DNA from: Pontibacter silvestris
GTDB lineage: Bacteria; Bacteroidota; Bacteroidia; Cytophagales; Hymenobacteraceae
Reading direction: 5' to 3'
Length of the DNA: 64,000 nt
NCBI RefSeq assembly: GCF_020907275.1
Contig: NZ_JAJJWI010000006.1
Span: forward strand, 62,001-126,000
The translations under genes and the position numbers were made by a program. The notes under the pieces are model-generated. The model worked only from the letters and a program-made list of their open reading frames with translations. It had not been told where the DNA came from and did no database searches. Positions 27,956 through 36,767 of this stretch are shown one piece after another. How positions within the stretch are numbered: position 1 is the stretch's first letter; each line of letters begins with the position of its first letter.

Positions 27956-28765
27956 ATGCTTGATTTCCCTAACGCAAAAATAAATCTGGGTTTATATATT
28001 ACCTCTAAACGGCCTGATGGTTTCCACAATTTGCAATCCTGCTTTTATCCGGTTAAATGGTGTGATGCTCTGGAAATTCTGCCTTCGAAAGAAGAGCGCT
28101 TTGATATAACTGGTCTTTCGGTGCCAGGTAAGCTGGAAACGAATCTTTGCTATAAGGCATATAAGCTTTTGCAGCAGGATTTTAAGTTGCCTCCGGTGCA
28201 CATGCATTTACATAAGGTAATACCTATGGGAGCAGGTTTAGGCGGTGGTTCTTCCGATGCTGCCTTTACCCTGCGTATACTTAATAAGCTGTTTGAGCTG
28301 GATTTAAATGCTGATACATTGGAAGAGTATGCCCGTAAGTTAGGTAGCGACTGTGCTTTCTTTGTGCGGAACAAGCCTGTAGTAGTCTCTGAAAAAGGAG
28401 ATATATTTCAGCCTGTAGCGCTGGATTTGAAAGGCTATAGCTGTGTTATAGTACATCCGGGTATACATATATCTACTGCTGAGGCTTACGGCAACGTTGT
28501 GCCTGAAGAGCCTAGCTGTGGTATGGAAATACTACTAAAGCAGGAGGTGCCTGTGTGGAAAAATATTCTGGAAAATGATTTTGAGAAGGTTTTGTTCCCT
28601 AAGTACCCGGAGCTGCCTAAAGTAAAGGAAAAGCTCTATGATGCCGGAGCCGCTTATGCTTCTATGACAGGTTCCGGCTCAGCAGTGTTTGGGCTTTTTA
28701 AAGGAGATGCGCCAACAGATTTAGTCTTCCCCAATCACTACATCGTTTGGCAAGGACTTTTTTAG
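27956..28765 (+). CDS. ispE: 4-diphosphocytidyl-2-C-methyl-D-erythritol kinase
   Basis: 269-aa GHMP kinase that phosphorylates CDP-ME in the MEP route to isoprenoids. Family marks: FPNAKINLGLYITSKRPDGFHN at the start (substrate-binding Lys and Asn), the ATP loop PMGAGLGGGSSDAAFTL near residue 90, catalytic Asp in LGSDCAFF near 130, and ASMTGSGSAVFGLF near 235. The length is normal. Its last 45 bp overlap the 3' end of the convergent EamA transporter gene, so there is no room for a separate terminator between them. Confidence 0.96.
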   Translation: MLDFPNAKINLGLYITSKRPDGFHNLQSCFYPVKWCDALEILPSKEERFDITGLSVPGKLETNLCYKAYKLLQQDFKLPPVHMHLHKVIPMGAGLGGGSSDAAFTLRILNKLFELDLNADTLEEYARKLGSDCAFFVRNKPVVVSEKGDIFQPVALDLKGYSCVIVHPGIHISTAEAYGNVVPEEPSCGMEILLKQEVPVWKNILENDFEKVLFPKYPELPKVKEKLYDAGAAYASMTGSGSAVFGLFKGDAPTDLVFPNHYIVWQGLF

Positions 28766-29656
28766 TTTATTCTGGCGCTCTGAGTAAGCATCTAAAATGG
28801 GGTAGACAAATACACTTAACAAAATAACACCGGCACCATAATAAAAGCCTGTAGACATTTTTTCGCCTTCGTTAAAAATGAACCATGCTAATATTATTCC
28901 GTAGACTGGCTCCAGGTTTACGGTAAGGTTCATGGCATAAGCCGATATTTTCTGCATCAGGCGCACAGAAGCTGTATAGGCATACACCGTACATACTAGA
29001 GAAAGTAAAAGCAGGTACACCCAATCCCTACCGGTTAAACAAAAGTTAAGGGCTCCGTCTTCCGCAAAGAACTGTGTGTAAAGTGGGTAGAAAATTACAG
29101 ACCCGATACAGGCACCTGCCATTTCGTAGCAGGTGATAGTAGTGCTGGGGTGGACTTTAGCTAGCTTTGAGTTTATGATAGTAAACACAGAGGCTAGTAA
29201 AGCAGCGCTTACTGCCATCAGAATGCCAAGCGCATGGTCAAACTCAAACCTGAAAATAATGTAAAGCCCCACTATGATGAGAAGAGCTAAGAACACCTCG
29301 TGAGGTTTTATCTGTTTCTTGCTGACTAGCGGCTCCAGAATAGCCGTCCATAAGCTACAGGTTGCCATGCCTGCCAGGCAGATTGACACGGATGCCACTC
29401 GTGCTGAGGTGAAAAACAATATCCAGTGAGCTGCTATTAAAAAGCCTACTCCCATAATCTTTAAGATATTAAGGCTGCCCAGCCAGAAAGGAGTGCCGCG
29501 TTTGTAAATGATGGCTCCTAGCGCTAGGGTAGCTATAAGTGTACGAACAGATACCAGTTCTACAGCAGGTATACTTATTAGTTTGCCCAGAATGGCCGTA
29601 AAACCCCACAGGAAAATGATAAAGTGCAGCTCAATAAAATCTTTCAGACGAGGCAT
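28721..29656 (-). CDS. EamA/DMT family transporter
   Basis: 311-aa membrane protein with about ten helices, made of two EamA repeats (residues about 8-135 and 150-285), e.g. FIIFLWGFTAILGKL and ELVSVRTLIATLALGAIIY in the first, NLTVNLEPVYGIILAWFIF in the second. The family exports metabolites such as amino acids or nucleobases; the substrate is unknown. The ATG overlaps the stop of the upstream permease gene (TAATG), so the two are probably translated together. The basic tail (RQNKLKKSLPND) overlaps ispE in the opposite strand. Confidence 0.88.
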   Translation of the reverse strand: MPRLKDFIELHFIIFLWGFTAILGKLISIPAVELVSVRTLIATLALGAIIYKRGTPFWLGSLNILKIMGVGFLIAAHWILFFTSARVASVSICLAGMATCSLWTAILEPLVSKKQIKPHEVFLALLIIVGLYIIFRFEFDHALGILMAVSAALLASVFTIINSKLAKVHPSTTITCYEMAGACIGSVIFYPLYTQFFAEDGALNFCLTGRDWVYLLLLSLVCTVYAYTASVRLMQKISAYAMNLTVNLEPVYGIILAWFIFNEGEKMSTGFYYGAGVILLSVFVYPILDAYSERQNKLKKSLPNDVVIGED

Positions 29657-30732
29657 TAGCGTGGAACGTAACGGTACAGTAAGAAACCTATTCCTGTAAA
29701 TACGATAGTTGGTATCCAGGCGGCAATTTGTGGCGGAATATCACCTACCTGCGCCAGACTACGACTGGTAATCACAAAAATGATGAAAACAAAAGCAAGA
29801 AAGAAGCCCAGTGCAACCTGGAAACCAACACCTCCTCTGGCCTTGCGGGAGCTTACAATAACCCCTATAACAGTAAGTATAATAATGGCAAACGGGTAGC
29901 TGAAACGCTCGTACTTTTCGATCAGGTAAACTTCAATATCGTCAGCTCCGCGTTCAATTTTTTCATTGATATAGTCGTTCAGTTCCGTAATGGTAAGCGT
30001 TTGCTCTAATTTATAAGTGCTTTCAAAATCCTTTGGTAAAAGATTAAGGGTTGTGTCTAATGCACCACCTTTCAGAATGGTTTCCTGCTCTCCGTTAAAG
30101 GTGCGCAGTACATAACTGTCTACGTGCCACTTTTGCTTCTCTTCGTTCCAGGTAACATGGTTAGAGGATAGCTTTTTCTTTAATTCTGTACCGTCTATAT
30201 ACTCTAATGCGAAATTATAGCCAATTTTAGCTGTATTATTATAGCTCTCCATGTAGACATACGTTTTAGGAGCTATTTTAAAGTGTACGTTGCGGCCATC
30301 GTAAGTATAAGGGCTTTTAACATACTTTACCTGGAAAGCAACGCTTTTTTCATTAGCCTTGGGAATTACCCATCCTATTAATACAAATATGACTGCCGCA
30401 ATAATGGTTGACCCCATAATATAAGGGACCAATAGCCTCCTGAAGCTAATGCCACTACTCAGCATGGCCACTATCTCGGTATGTGAAGCCAGTTTAGCTG
30501 TTACAAAAACAGTGGCAATAAATACGGTGATCGGGCTGAGCATATTGGCCCAGAAAGGGATCAGGTTTATATAATAGTCAAACAGAATCTCCGATACGGC
30601 CACGTCATGCTTTATAAAGTCGTCGTTTTTCTCCGTAAAGTCAATTACACAAATAACGGCTACCAATATAAGTACTGTGAATACGAACGTACTCAGAAAT
30701 TTCTTTAATATATATTTGTCGAGCAGTTTCAC
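29656..30732 (-). CDS. LptF/LptG family permease
   Basis: 358-aa inner-membrane protein with three N-terminal helices, a periplasmic beta-jellyroll domain (about residues 130-270, including PKTYVYMESYN and TYKLEQTLTITELNDYI) and three C-terminal helices. The opening LLDKYILKKFLSTFVFT and the ISFRRLLVPY coupling segment fit LptF/LptG, which with LptB extracts lipopolysaccharide. The start is GTG 30732. It follows tgt after a 111-nt gap, the common Bacteroidota order. Whether it is LptF or LptG cannot be decided without its partner. Confidence 0.92.
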   Translation of the reverse strand: MKLLDKYILKKFLSTFVFTVLILVAVICVIDFTEKNDDFIKHDVAVSEILFDYYINLIPFWANMLSPITVFIATVFVTAKLASHTEIVAMLSSGISFRRLLVPYIMGSTIIAAVIFVLIGWVIPKANEKSVAFQVKYVKSPYTYDGRNVHFKIAPKTYVYMESYNNTAKIGYNFALEYIDGTELKKKLSSNHVTWNEEKQKWHVDSYVLRTFNGEQETILKGGALDTTLNLLPKDFESTYKLEQTLTITELNDYINEKIERGADDIEVYLIEKYERFSYPFAIIILTVIGVIVSSRKARGGVGFQVALGFFLAFVFIIFVITSRSLAQVGDIPPQIAAWIPTIVFTGIGFLLYRYVPR

Positions 30733-30742
30733 GCTTTACTTA

Positions 30743-30824
30743 ATTATGAATCAAAAATTAGAAATTATAAATGCCCGTTGAGAGAAGGCAACTAGCGGCA
30801 TACTATAATTTCTAACTCATAATC
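30743..30824. repeat. AT-rich bulged palindrome in the tgt-permease gap
   Basis: A 12-bp inner stem (TTAGAAATTATA at 30758-30769 with 30804-30815) plus a 7-bp outer stem (ATTATGA at 30743-30749 with 30818-30824). It is of the same AT-rich intergenic type as the element at 22778-22856 and could be a transcript-processing site or a small repeat. Confidence 0.6.
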
Positions 30825-30843
30825 TTTTATATCTAATTAATTA

Positions 30844-31974
30844 TTAGAGCCTTGTCATTAGTTTCTTTACCATTATGTCTTTCCAATCGCGGAAAGTTCC
30901 GTTAATGATCTGTTGACGTGCCTGTTTTACCAACCATAGATAAAATGTAAGATTATGCACACTGGAAATCTGTGCCCCGAGCATTTCTCCGGCGTGTACC
31001 AGATGGCGTAAGTAGGCTTTGGAATAAAACGTACTGGCATAACCGCCCAGTTCAGCATCTATAGGAGAAAAATCGTCTGCCCACTTCTTGTTGCGTATGT
31101 TTACAATACCCTGTGTAGTAAACAGCATGCCGTTACGGGCATTTCGGGTTGGTAACACACAGTCGAACATATCTATCCCCAAAGCAATATTCTCCAGAAT
31201 GTTAGCTGGCGTACCTACACCCATCAGGTAGCGAGGCTTATCAGCTGGCAATATATCGCATACCAGCTCTGTCATCTCATACATCATTTCAGCAGGTTCT
31301 CCTACAGACAAACCTCCAATGGCATTGCCTTCCCGGCCAAAACTGGCTATAGTTTCTGCCGACTTTACACGAAGGTCTTTGTAGGTGCTGCCTTGTACAA
31401 TAGGGAAAAGTGTCTGGCTGTAACCATACTTGGGTTCAGTGCTGTCAAAGCGGTCAACACAGCGTTGTAGCCAGCGGTGCGTGCGCTCCATCGAGTTTTT
31501 AGCATAGCCGTAGTCGCAAGGGTAGGGGGTGCATTCATCAAAAGCCATAATGATGTCGGCTCCGATGGTACGTTGCACATCCATTACATATTCTGGTGTA
31601 AAATCCAGCAGAGAACCATCAATATGAGATCTGAACTTAACGCCTTCTTCCTTTATTTTGCGTGTTCCTGCTAATGAGAACACTTGGTAGCCCCCACTGT
31701 CTGTAAGAATTGGTCTGTCCCAGCCGTTAAACTTGTGCAGACCTCCTGCTTTTTCAAGTACTTCCATGCCAGGGCGCAAGTATAAGTGGTAGGTGTTACC
31801 AAGTATAATCTCGGCCTTTATATCTTCGTTCAACTCACGCTGATGAACGGCTTTAACAGTGCCCGCTGTACCTACCGGCATAAAAATCGGTGTTTCAATC
31901 GCTCCGTGGTCTGTTTGTACAACACCCGCACGGGCTTTAGACTGTGTATCTTTGGCTAATAGTGAAAATTGCAT
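30844..31974 (-). CDS. tgt: tRNA-guanine transglycosylase (queuine tRNA-ribosyltransferase)
   Basis: 376-aa TIM-barrel enzyme that swaps guanine-34 for preQ1 in GUN anticodons. Motifs: TPIFMPVGTAGTVKAV at residue 28, LGNTYHLYLRPG, catalytic Asp in LTDSGGYQVFSL near residue 90, MAFDECTPYP, the nucleophile region ALGIDMFDCVLPTRNARNG near 270, and a four-ligand zinc site in the C-terminal part, though the Cys residues are less clear than in E. coli. It is first in the tgt - LptF/G - EamA unit. A TATCTTTG box lies about 99 nt upstream. Confidence 0.95.
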   Translation of the reverse strand: MQFSLLAKDTQSKARAGVVQTDHGAIETPIFMPVGTAGTVKAVHQRELNEDIKAEIILGNTYHLYLRPGMEVLEKAGGLHKFNGWDRPILTDSGGYQVFSLAGTRKIKEEGVKFRSHIDGSLLDFTPEYVMDVQRTIGADIIMAFDECTPYPCDYGYAKNSMERTHRWLQRCVDRFDSTEPKYGYSQTLFPIVQGSTYKDLRVKSAETIASFGREGNAIGGLSVGEPAEMMYEMTELVCDILPADKPRYLMGVGTPANILENIALGIDMFDCVLPTRNARNGMLFTTQGIVNIRNKKWADDFSPIDAELGGYASTFYSKAYLRHLVHAGEMLGAQISSVHNLTFYLWLVKQARQQIINGTFRDWKDIMVKKLMTRL

Positions 31975-32072
31975 AGTTCAGGTTGTCAGCGCTATCTACT
32001 GCAAGAACAGCGCCAATCATGCGCCAGTTAAGGTGCTGGCTTATGGTTAATTAAACTGTTTAAAATAATCGG

Positions 32073-32080
32073 CAAAGATA
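32073..32080 (-). promoter_or_regulatory. Promoter -7 box for tgt operon
   Basis: Minus-strand TATCTTTG matches TAnnTTTG; a TTTG is also seen 15 nt further upstream (32096-32099), closer than the usual 19. Confidence 0.5.
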
Positions 32081-32151
32081 AGAACATCAGTAGCACAAAA
32101 CATAGCTTACTATAAAATTAGACAAGGCTTCGGAAATGATTGTATAATAGC

Positions 32152-32159
32152 TAAATTTG
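32152..32159 (+). promoter_or_regulatory. Promoter -7 box for glycosyltransferase-sigma unit
   Basis: TAAATTTG matches TAnnTTTG, implying a leader of about 110 nt before the glycosyltransferase start. Confidence 0.4.
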
Positions 32160-32276
32160 AATATAAAATCAGTGCTGGGTGCCTCGTATGTTAATGTTCT
32201 ATGACATAGAAATTTTAATAGTAAGGCTGAGCATAATTGGCAGCCAGTAAATAACAAATAATAACTATTACTCCCA

Positions 32277-33383
32277 TTGATCTTAACTATACTGCTGGTG
32301 CTGCTAGGCCTTTGTGTGCTGGTGCAGCTATATTTTTCTTTTTATTATTTTTTACCTTTTACAAAGTATAATGATCCTGAAACAGGTGGCCAGCAGAGGC
32401 CTGTATCAGTGATAGTAGCTGCCCATGATGAATTGGAGAATCTGATGGAACTACTACCTCAACTAGTAGACCAGGAGTATCCGGAATTTGAGGTAGTAGT
32501 GGTAAATGACCGCTCAGAAGATGACACAGAGTTCTACTTATATGAATTGGAACGGCAATATTCCAACTTAAAAGTCGTTACGATAAAAAAGACGCCAGAT
32601 TATCTGAATTCTAAGAAATACGCAGTGGCGTTGGGCATAAGAGCATCTAAATATGAGCACCTGCTGTTTACTGATGCCGACTGCCGCCCGTGTAGCAGGC
32701 ATTGGATTTATAAGATGCAAAGTGGCTACACAGGCGGTGTAGAAATTGTACTGGGCTATTCTCCGTATATAAAGATAAAGGGATTCTTAAATCATCTTAT
32801 CCGATTTGAAACCTTGCTTACCGGAATTCAGTATTTGTCTCATGCATACAAAGGTCATGCTTACATGGGCGTAGGCCGAAACTTATCTTACACAAAAGCA
32901 TGTTTCTTTAGGAGCAAGGGGTTTGCATCCCATATAAAAACAGTAGGCGGCGACGACGATCTTTTTATTCGCGACGCTGTTAGAAATAGTAAAGCAAACA
33001 TTGTTATCAACAAGGAAGGGCAGACCTCCAGCATTCCCAAAAAGACGTTTCGGGAATGGCTGATTCAGAAAAGAAGGCATATGTCCGTTGGGAGACAGTA
33101 TAAAGCAGCTGATAAAAGAAAGATAGGAGCATTTGTAGCATCAAACGTTCTTTTTTATGTACTTTCTATAATACTTCTTTTTACAAATGTTCAATTAGCT
33201 ATATTAGGGGCGCTAATAGGCGTACGGTACTTAATGGTTTTTCCGGTTTATGTGCGTGCTTCACACAGGCTCGATGATAAATTGTCTATACCGCTGCTAC
33301 CTGTTCTCGACATAGTCTATTTTTTCAACTATCTCTTCCTTGGGGTATCTGTATTAATGTATAAAAAGTTCAGATGGAAGTAA
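32277..33383 (+). CDS. Family 2 glycosyltransferase, membrane-anchored
   Basis: 368-aa protein starting at TTG 32277. It has an N-terminal membrane helix (ILTILLVLLGLCVLVQLYF), a cytoplasmic GT-A domain (PVSVIVAAHDELENLMELL, VVVVNDRSEDDT, then the metal-binding LLFTDADCRPC near residue 138) and two or three C-terminal helices. GGDDDLFIRDAV and LIQKRRHMSVG correspond to the ED and QxxRW-like motifs of processive GT2 enzymes, with the Trp replaced by His. The donor sugar and product are unknown. Its last 10 nt overlap the sigma factor gene, so the two are likely co-expressed. Confidence 0.88.
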   Translation: MILTILLVLLGLCVLVQLYFSFYYFLPFTKYNDPETGGQQRPVSVIVAAHDELENLMELLPQLVDQEYPEFEVVVVNDRSEDDTEFYLYELERQYSNLKVVTIKKTPDYLNSKKYAVALGIRASKYEHLLFTDADCRPCSRHWIYKMQSGYTGGVEIVLGYSPYIKIKGFLNHLIRFETLLTGIQYLSHAYKGHAYMGVGRNLSYTKACFFRSKGFASHIKTVGGDDDLFIRDAVRNSKANIVINKEGQTSSIPKKTFREWLIQKRRHMSVGRQYKAADKRKIGAFVASNVLFYVLSIILLFTNVQLAILGALIGVRYLMVFPVYVRASHRLDDKLSIPLLPVLDIVYFFNYLFLGVSVLMYKKFRWK

Positions 33384-33982
33384 ATAAACAATTCTCTGCA
33401 AAAGCTAAACACGACTTCAAACTGATTCAGGCAGCAGTAGAAGAAAACGATGAAAAAGCCTATGCTGAGTTGATGAGCATATATAAAAAGCCAGTATACC
33501 ACGTAGTGCTTAAAATGGTACGCAATGCCGACGATGCTGAAGACTTAACCATAGAGGCTTTTGCCAAAGCATTCCGTAACCTGCATAAGTTTAACCCGGA
33601 GTATGCTTTCAGTACATGGCTTTTCCGTATTGCTACCAACAACTGCATCGACTTTATTCGTAAAAACCGAATTAAGACTATGTCTATAGACTCTGCTATT
33701 AAAATTGATAATGGTGATGAGATAACAATAGACTTCAAAGATAAAAACCTTAACCCGCAGGAAGAAGCGATCAAGAATCAGAAGATTGAGATTATGCAGT
33801 ATGTTGTGGCTAAACTTCCGGACAAATACCAGCGCTTGGTTACGCTGCGTTATTTTAACGAGCTGAGCTACGAAGAAATTGCTACCGAACTAAATGCACC
33901 CCTGGGGACAGTGAAAGCGCAGCTGCACCGTGCCCGTGAGCTACTATATGATATGGTGAAAAATAAGAAGCACCTTATTTAG
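33374..33982 (+). CDS. ECF-type RNA polymerase sigma factor
   Basis: 202-aa sigma-70 family regulator. Region 2 spans about residues 33-100 (YHVVLKMVRNADDAEDL, then FSTWLFRIATNNCIDFIRKN for -10 binding and melting); region 4 spans about 140-195 (LPDKYQRLVTLRYFNELSYE, then ELNAPLGTVKAQLHRARELL, a helix-turn-helix for the -35 element). The linker is somewhat long and charged (DNGDEITIDFKDKNLNPQEE). No anti-sigma gene is adjacent, which resembles the housekeeping-like ECF factors of Bacteroidota. Translation is coupled to the upstream glycosyltransferase. A hairpin terminator follows. Confidence 0.93.
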   Translation: MEVNKQFSAKAKHDFKLIQAAVEENDEKAYAELMSIYKKPVYHVVLKMVRNADDAEDLTIEAFAKAFRNLHKFNPEYAFSTWLFRIATNNCIDFIRKNRIKTMSIDSAIKIDNGDEITIDFKDKNLNPQEEAIKNQKIEIMQYVVAKLPDKYQRLVTLRYFNELSYEEIATELNAPLGTVKAQLHRARELLYDMVKNKKHLI

Positions 33983-34020
33983 TATAATAAGAAATTGAAT
34001 TAAGGTTGATAATTTTGATG

Positions 34021-34052
34021 AAGCCTCCGCTATACATTAGCGGAGGCTTTAT
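34021..34052 (+). terminator. Terminator after the sigma factor gene
   Basis: AAGCCTCCGCT (34021-34031) pairs with AGCGGAGGCTT (34039-34049), 7-nt loop, then a short T-run. Confidence 0.85.
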
Positions 34053-34078
34053 GTTTTCGCTGTGTCTGTGGTATTTTA

Positions 34079-34086
34079 TACTTTTG
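34079..34086 (+). promoter_or_regulatory. Promoter -7 box for small membrane protein gene
   Basis: TACTTTTG matches TAnnTTTG. Transcription would start near 34093, so ATG 34125 is favoured over the in-frame GTG at 34062, which lies upstream of the start site. Confidence 0.5.
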
Positions 34087-34124
34087 CAGTTATTATCGTT
34101 TTTCCGGCGGAACTTTACTTCTCT

Positions 34125-34346
34125 ATGGAATTTATGATTGGCAAAAAGATACTTTCATTATTCGGCAGAGGATACTTATTCCTTCGCTACCGGAACAAAA
34201 AAAAGGTGCAGCAGGAGCTAGAGAGAAAGTTTGAAGGGCAGTTCAGGAATGCAGGAGTTGTGCTTTTAGCTGATATCTTTATGGCTTTAGCTGTTGTGGC
34301 GATAGTAAGTTTTGTTGCCGCTGTTTTATATTTTTTAATGGCTTGA
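34125..34346 (+). CDS. Small membrane protein, function unknown
   Basis: 73-aa product from ATG 34125 (MEFMIGKKILSLFGRGYLFL). It has a basic, amphipathic middle (RYRNKKKVQQELERKFEGQF) and one C-terminal membrane helix (about residues 46-70, FMALAVVAIVSFVAAVLYFL). The upstream in-frame GTG at 34062 would add 21 hydrophobic residues but precedes the predicted transcription start. No family is recognised. It sits 40 nt ahead of rsmG on the same strand and may be co-transcribed with it. Confidence 0.6.
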   Translation: MEFMIGKKILSLFGRGYLFLRYRNKKKVQQELERKFEGQFRNAGVVLLADIFMALAVVAIVSFVAAVLYFLMA

Positions 34347-34386
34347 TAGCCCTATACTTCATAATTCTTACTTTATAACTTAAAGG

Positions 34387-35025
34387 ATGTCTCATTCTAC
34401 CACTATTCGTACGTTACTATCTAGTTACTTTCCTGATCTGACTGAAGACCAACTCCAAAAGTTTGAGCAGATGGGTGAACTGTACCAGGAGTGGAACCAG
34501 AAGATAAACGTGATCTCACGAAAAGATATGGAGCAACTGGGTGTACACCATATCTTGCATTCACTGGGTATAGCGAAGGTTATTCAGTTCCCTGATCAGG
34601 CGCATGTGCTGGATGTAGGTACAGGAGGAGGCTTGCCAGGCTTGCCATTGGCCGTTATGTTTCCGGAAGTGCGTTTTCACCTTGTAGATTCTATCGGAAA
34701 AAAAATACATGTGGTTCAGGAGATTGCGCGTGAGCTGCATTTGCAAAACGTAGTAGCCTCTCACACCAGAGCAGAACAAGTGCGTGAGAAGTTTGATTAT
34801 GTGGTGAGCCGTGCCGTAACTCGCTTGGCAAACTTTTACCCGTGGGTGGCAAACAGCTTTAAAAAAGGTGATATTCCTAACAAAGGAATTTATTACTTAA
34901 AAGGTGGCGATTTAACCGAGGAACTAGCAGAGTCTGGCCTGATAACAGAAACCTTTGAATTGAAAGATTTCTTTGCAGAGGAGTTCTTTGAAACCAAAAA
35001 AGTAGTGTATGTAACGATGCTATAG
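34387..35025 (+). CDS. rsmG: 16S rRNA (guanine-527-N7) methyltransferase
   Basis: 212-aa Rossmann-fold SAM methyltransferase that modifies G527 in 16S rRNA; loss gives low-level streptomycin resistance in other bacteria. Motifs: YQEWNQKINVISRKDMEQL near residue 33, HHILHSLGIAKV, the SAM loop VLDVGTGGGLPGLPLAVMFP near residue 76, VDSIGKKI, and VVSRAVTRLANFYPW near residue 140. Length is normal. It lies immediately downstream of a small membrane-protein gene, and converges on the YheT-type hydrolase gene without a strong hairpin between. Confidence 0.95.
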   Translation: MSHSTTIRTLLSSYFPDLTEDQLQKFEQMGELYQEWNQKINVISRKDMEQLGVHHILHSLGIAKVIQFPDQAHVLDVGTGGGLPGLPLAVMFPEVRFHLVDSIGKKIHVVQEIARELHLQNVVASHTRAEQVREKFDYVVSRAVTRLANFYPWVANSFKKGDIPNKGIYYLKGGDLTEELAESGLITETFELKDFFAEEFFETKKVVYVTML

Positions 35026-35073
35026 CCTTTTAGGGCTGTGGTAGCTTACTTATCTGTCAGGAGTAGCTTGAAA

Positions 35074-36027
35074 TTATTTTTCTTTTAATAAAAATGCCGC
35101 CGCTCTTGCCTCAGCGTAGTAAATGTTATTGCGGAAGCCTTCCGGAAAACCTACATGCCCTCCTTGCTCTGGAGCTTCAAAATAGAAGTTGGGGTTTTGG
35201 TTGGCTTCTTCTATAGGGTAACATTCTTTTGCAAGAAACGGATCGTTTTGGGCATTAACTAAAAGCGTTGGTATTTGAATGTTTGTCAGAAATTGTTTGC
35301 TGCTGGAGCGGGCATAATATTCATCAGCGTTTTTGAAGCCATGTAGAGGTGCCGTATAACGATCATCAAATTCTGGAAAAGACCAGGACAGGCTGTAATC
35401 ATTCAGGTCTAGTTGGCCTGGGAAAAGCTGCTTTTTTTGCTCTAGCTTTTGTACCAGTGTCTTCATAAACCGACGCGTATACACCTTAGATATTTTTTTT
35501 GTAGAAGCTTTGAGATCAATAGGAACAGAAAAAGCCGCTGCACGCTTTACTTCCTTTGGTACCAGGTTAGGGGCTTCGCCTAGATATTTAAGGGTAATAT
35601 TGCCTCCGGCGCTAAAACCTACCAGATAAATAGTATCGTAGTGGGCTTTGCCGCGTGCATGGTGTACTACAGAATTGAGATCGTCAGAGGCACCAAGATG
35701 ATAGAAGCGGAGTAACTTGTTAGGTTCACCACTGCAACTGCGGTAGTTCCATGCTAGAGCGTCTATGCCGCGCTTGTTAAACTCCCTCACCATACCCAGA
35801 ATGTAAGGCCTGCCTGAATCTCCCTCTAAACCATGTGAAAGAATCAAGAGTGATTTAGAGCCAACTCTTGACCAATCTACATCAATAAAATCATTGTCGG
35901 GTGTTACAATGCGCTCCCGCTCGTACTCCACGCCCTCAACCTGCCGGAAAAGGCCTGGAATTATGGTCTGAAGGTGGCCATTAAAAAAATAGAATGGTGG
36001 TTTGTAATTTGATGCTACAACTGGCAT
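35074..36027 (-). CDS. YheT-type alpha/beta hydrolase
   Basis: 317 aa from ATG 36027 (MPVVASNYKPPFYFFNGHLQ), the usual start of this family; the frame is open to 36072, adding 15 unlikely residues. Motifs: HLQTIIPGLFR, oxyanion-region LILSHGLEGDSGRPYILGM near residue 65, NYRSCSGEPNK, the nucleophile elbow VGFSAGGNITLKYLGE with Ser near 135, LVNAQNDPFL (acid), and GGHVGFPEG (catalytic His). Related to E. coli YheT and yeast Eht1 esterases; substrate unknown, perhaps short-chain or lipid esters. Cytoplasmic; no signal peptide. Confidence 0.88.
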   Translation of the reverse strand: MPVVASNYKPPFYFFNGHLQTIIPGLFRQVEGVEYERERIVTPDNDFIDVDWSRVGSKSLLILSHGLEGDSGRPYILGMVREFNKRGIDALAWNYRSCSGEPNKLLRFYHLGASDDLNSVVHHARGKAHYDTIYLVGFSAGGNITLKYLGEAPNLVPKEVKRAAAFSVPIDLKASTKKISKVYTRRFMKTLVQKLEQKKQLFPGQLDLNDYSLSWSFPEFDDRYTAPLHGFKNADEYYARSSSKQFLTNIQIPTLLVNAQNDPFLAKECYPIEEANQNPNFYFEAPEQGGHVGFPEGFRNNIYYAEARAAAFLLKEK

Positions 36028-36072
36028 TTGTGTCTTCCTTAGCTCCCAAAAATAAGGTAAAAAGCTGATCAA

Positions 36073-36398
36073 TATTTATTTAACGGTCTTTTATAGCCGA
36101 TAAGTTCAGGCATTACATGAATGTTGTTACCAATATTGAAGCGCCAGAACATAAGCTATTGCTCATTAAAGTAAAGTTAGTTAATTTACTTTGAGCGAAT
36201 TTCCCTTGAAGCTGACTTTATGTTTTGTGACTTTATAAATGGCACTTGTTGGGAAATAATGTTTAGAATATGTAGTTTTGCTTTACAAATAGCGTGAGCT
36301 ATTTAAGTACTGTTTGTAAAAGATAGCATCTGTAGCAAGAAAGCTTTACAGGTGTAAAAGCTTATAAATAAGGGTATAATAAAAATATTAGGATACTC
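36073..36398. other. Intergenic region between YheT-type gene and rpsT
   Basis: About 330 nt of AT-rich DNA between divergent genes with no credible gene. It contains a short inverted repeat (AAAGTAAA at 36168-36175 with 36185-36192). The rpsT promoter is listed separately. Confidence 0.4.
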
Positions 36399-36429
36399 TT
36401 TGATATTAAAAGTAAACACTTTACCTTTG
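36399..36429 (+). promoter_or_regulatory. Full Bacteroidota promoter for rpsT
   Basis: TTTG at 36399-36402, a 19-nt spacer, then TACCTTTG at 36422-36429: an exact match to the TTTG-N19-TAnnTTTG promoter. The predicted start near 36436 gives a leader of about 44 nt. Confidence 0.82.
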
Positions 36430-36479
36430 CAAACTCATTCAAGGAACGGAAGTAAAAGAATTAATTATTATAGAATAAT

Positions 36480-36743
36480 ATGGCTAACCACAAGTCGGCA
36501 TTAAAGAGAATCAGAGCGAACAACGCAAAACGTCTTCGTAACAGATATCAGGCGAAAACTACTCGTACTTTCATCAAAAGACTGACAAACACGACTGATC
36601 AAGCCGAGGCGCAAGAACTGTACAAGACAGTTTCTTCTATGATTGACCGTCTGGCTAAGAAAAACATCATCCACAAAAACAAAGCAGCTAACAATAAGTC
36701 AAGATTAGCGAAATACGTTAATAGCCTGGCTACTGCAGCTTAG
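36480..36743 (+). CDS. rpsT: 30S ribosomal protein S20
   Basis: 87-aa basic protein that binds the 5' domain of 16S rRNA. It begins MANHKSALKRIRANNAKRLR and continues with the long Lys/Arg-rich three-helix bundle typical of S20 (FIKRLTNTTDQAEAQELYKT, then KKNIIHKNKAANNKSRLAKY). Length is exactly that of the family. It is a single-gene unit with its own full promoter and a hairpin terminator directly downstream. Confidence 0.97.
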   Translation: MANHKSALKRIRANNAKRLRNRYQAKTTRTFIKRLTNTTDQAEAQELYKTVSSMIDRLAKKNIIHKNKAANNKSRLAKYVNSLATAA

Positions 36744-36767
36744 TTTTTGTTGGTAACTCCTATTGTG

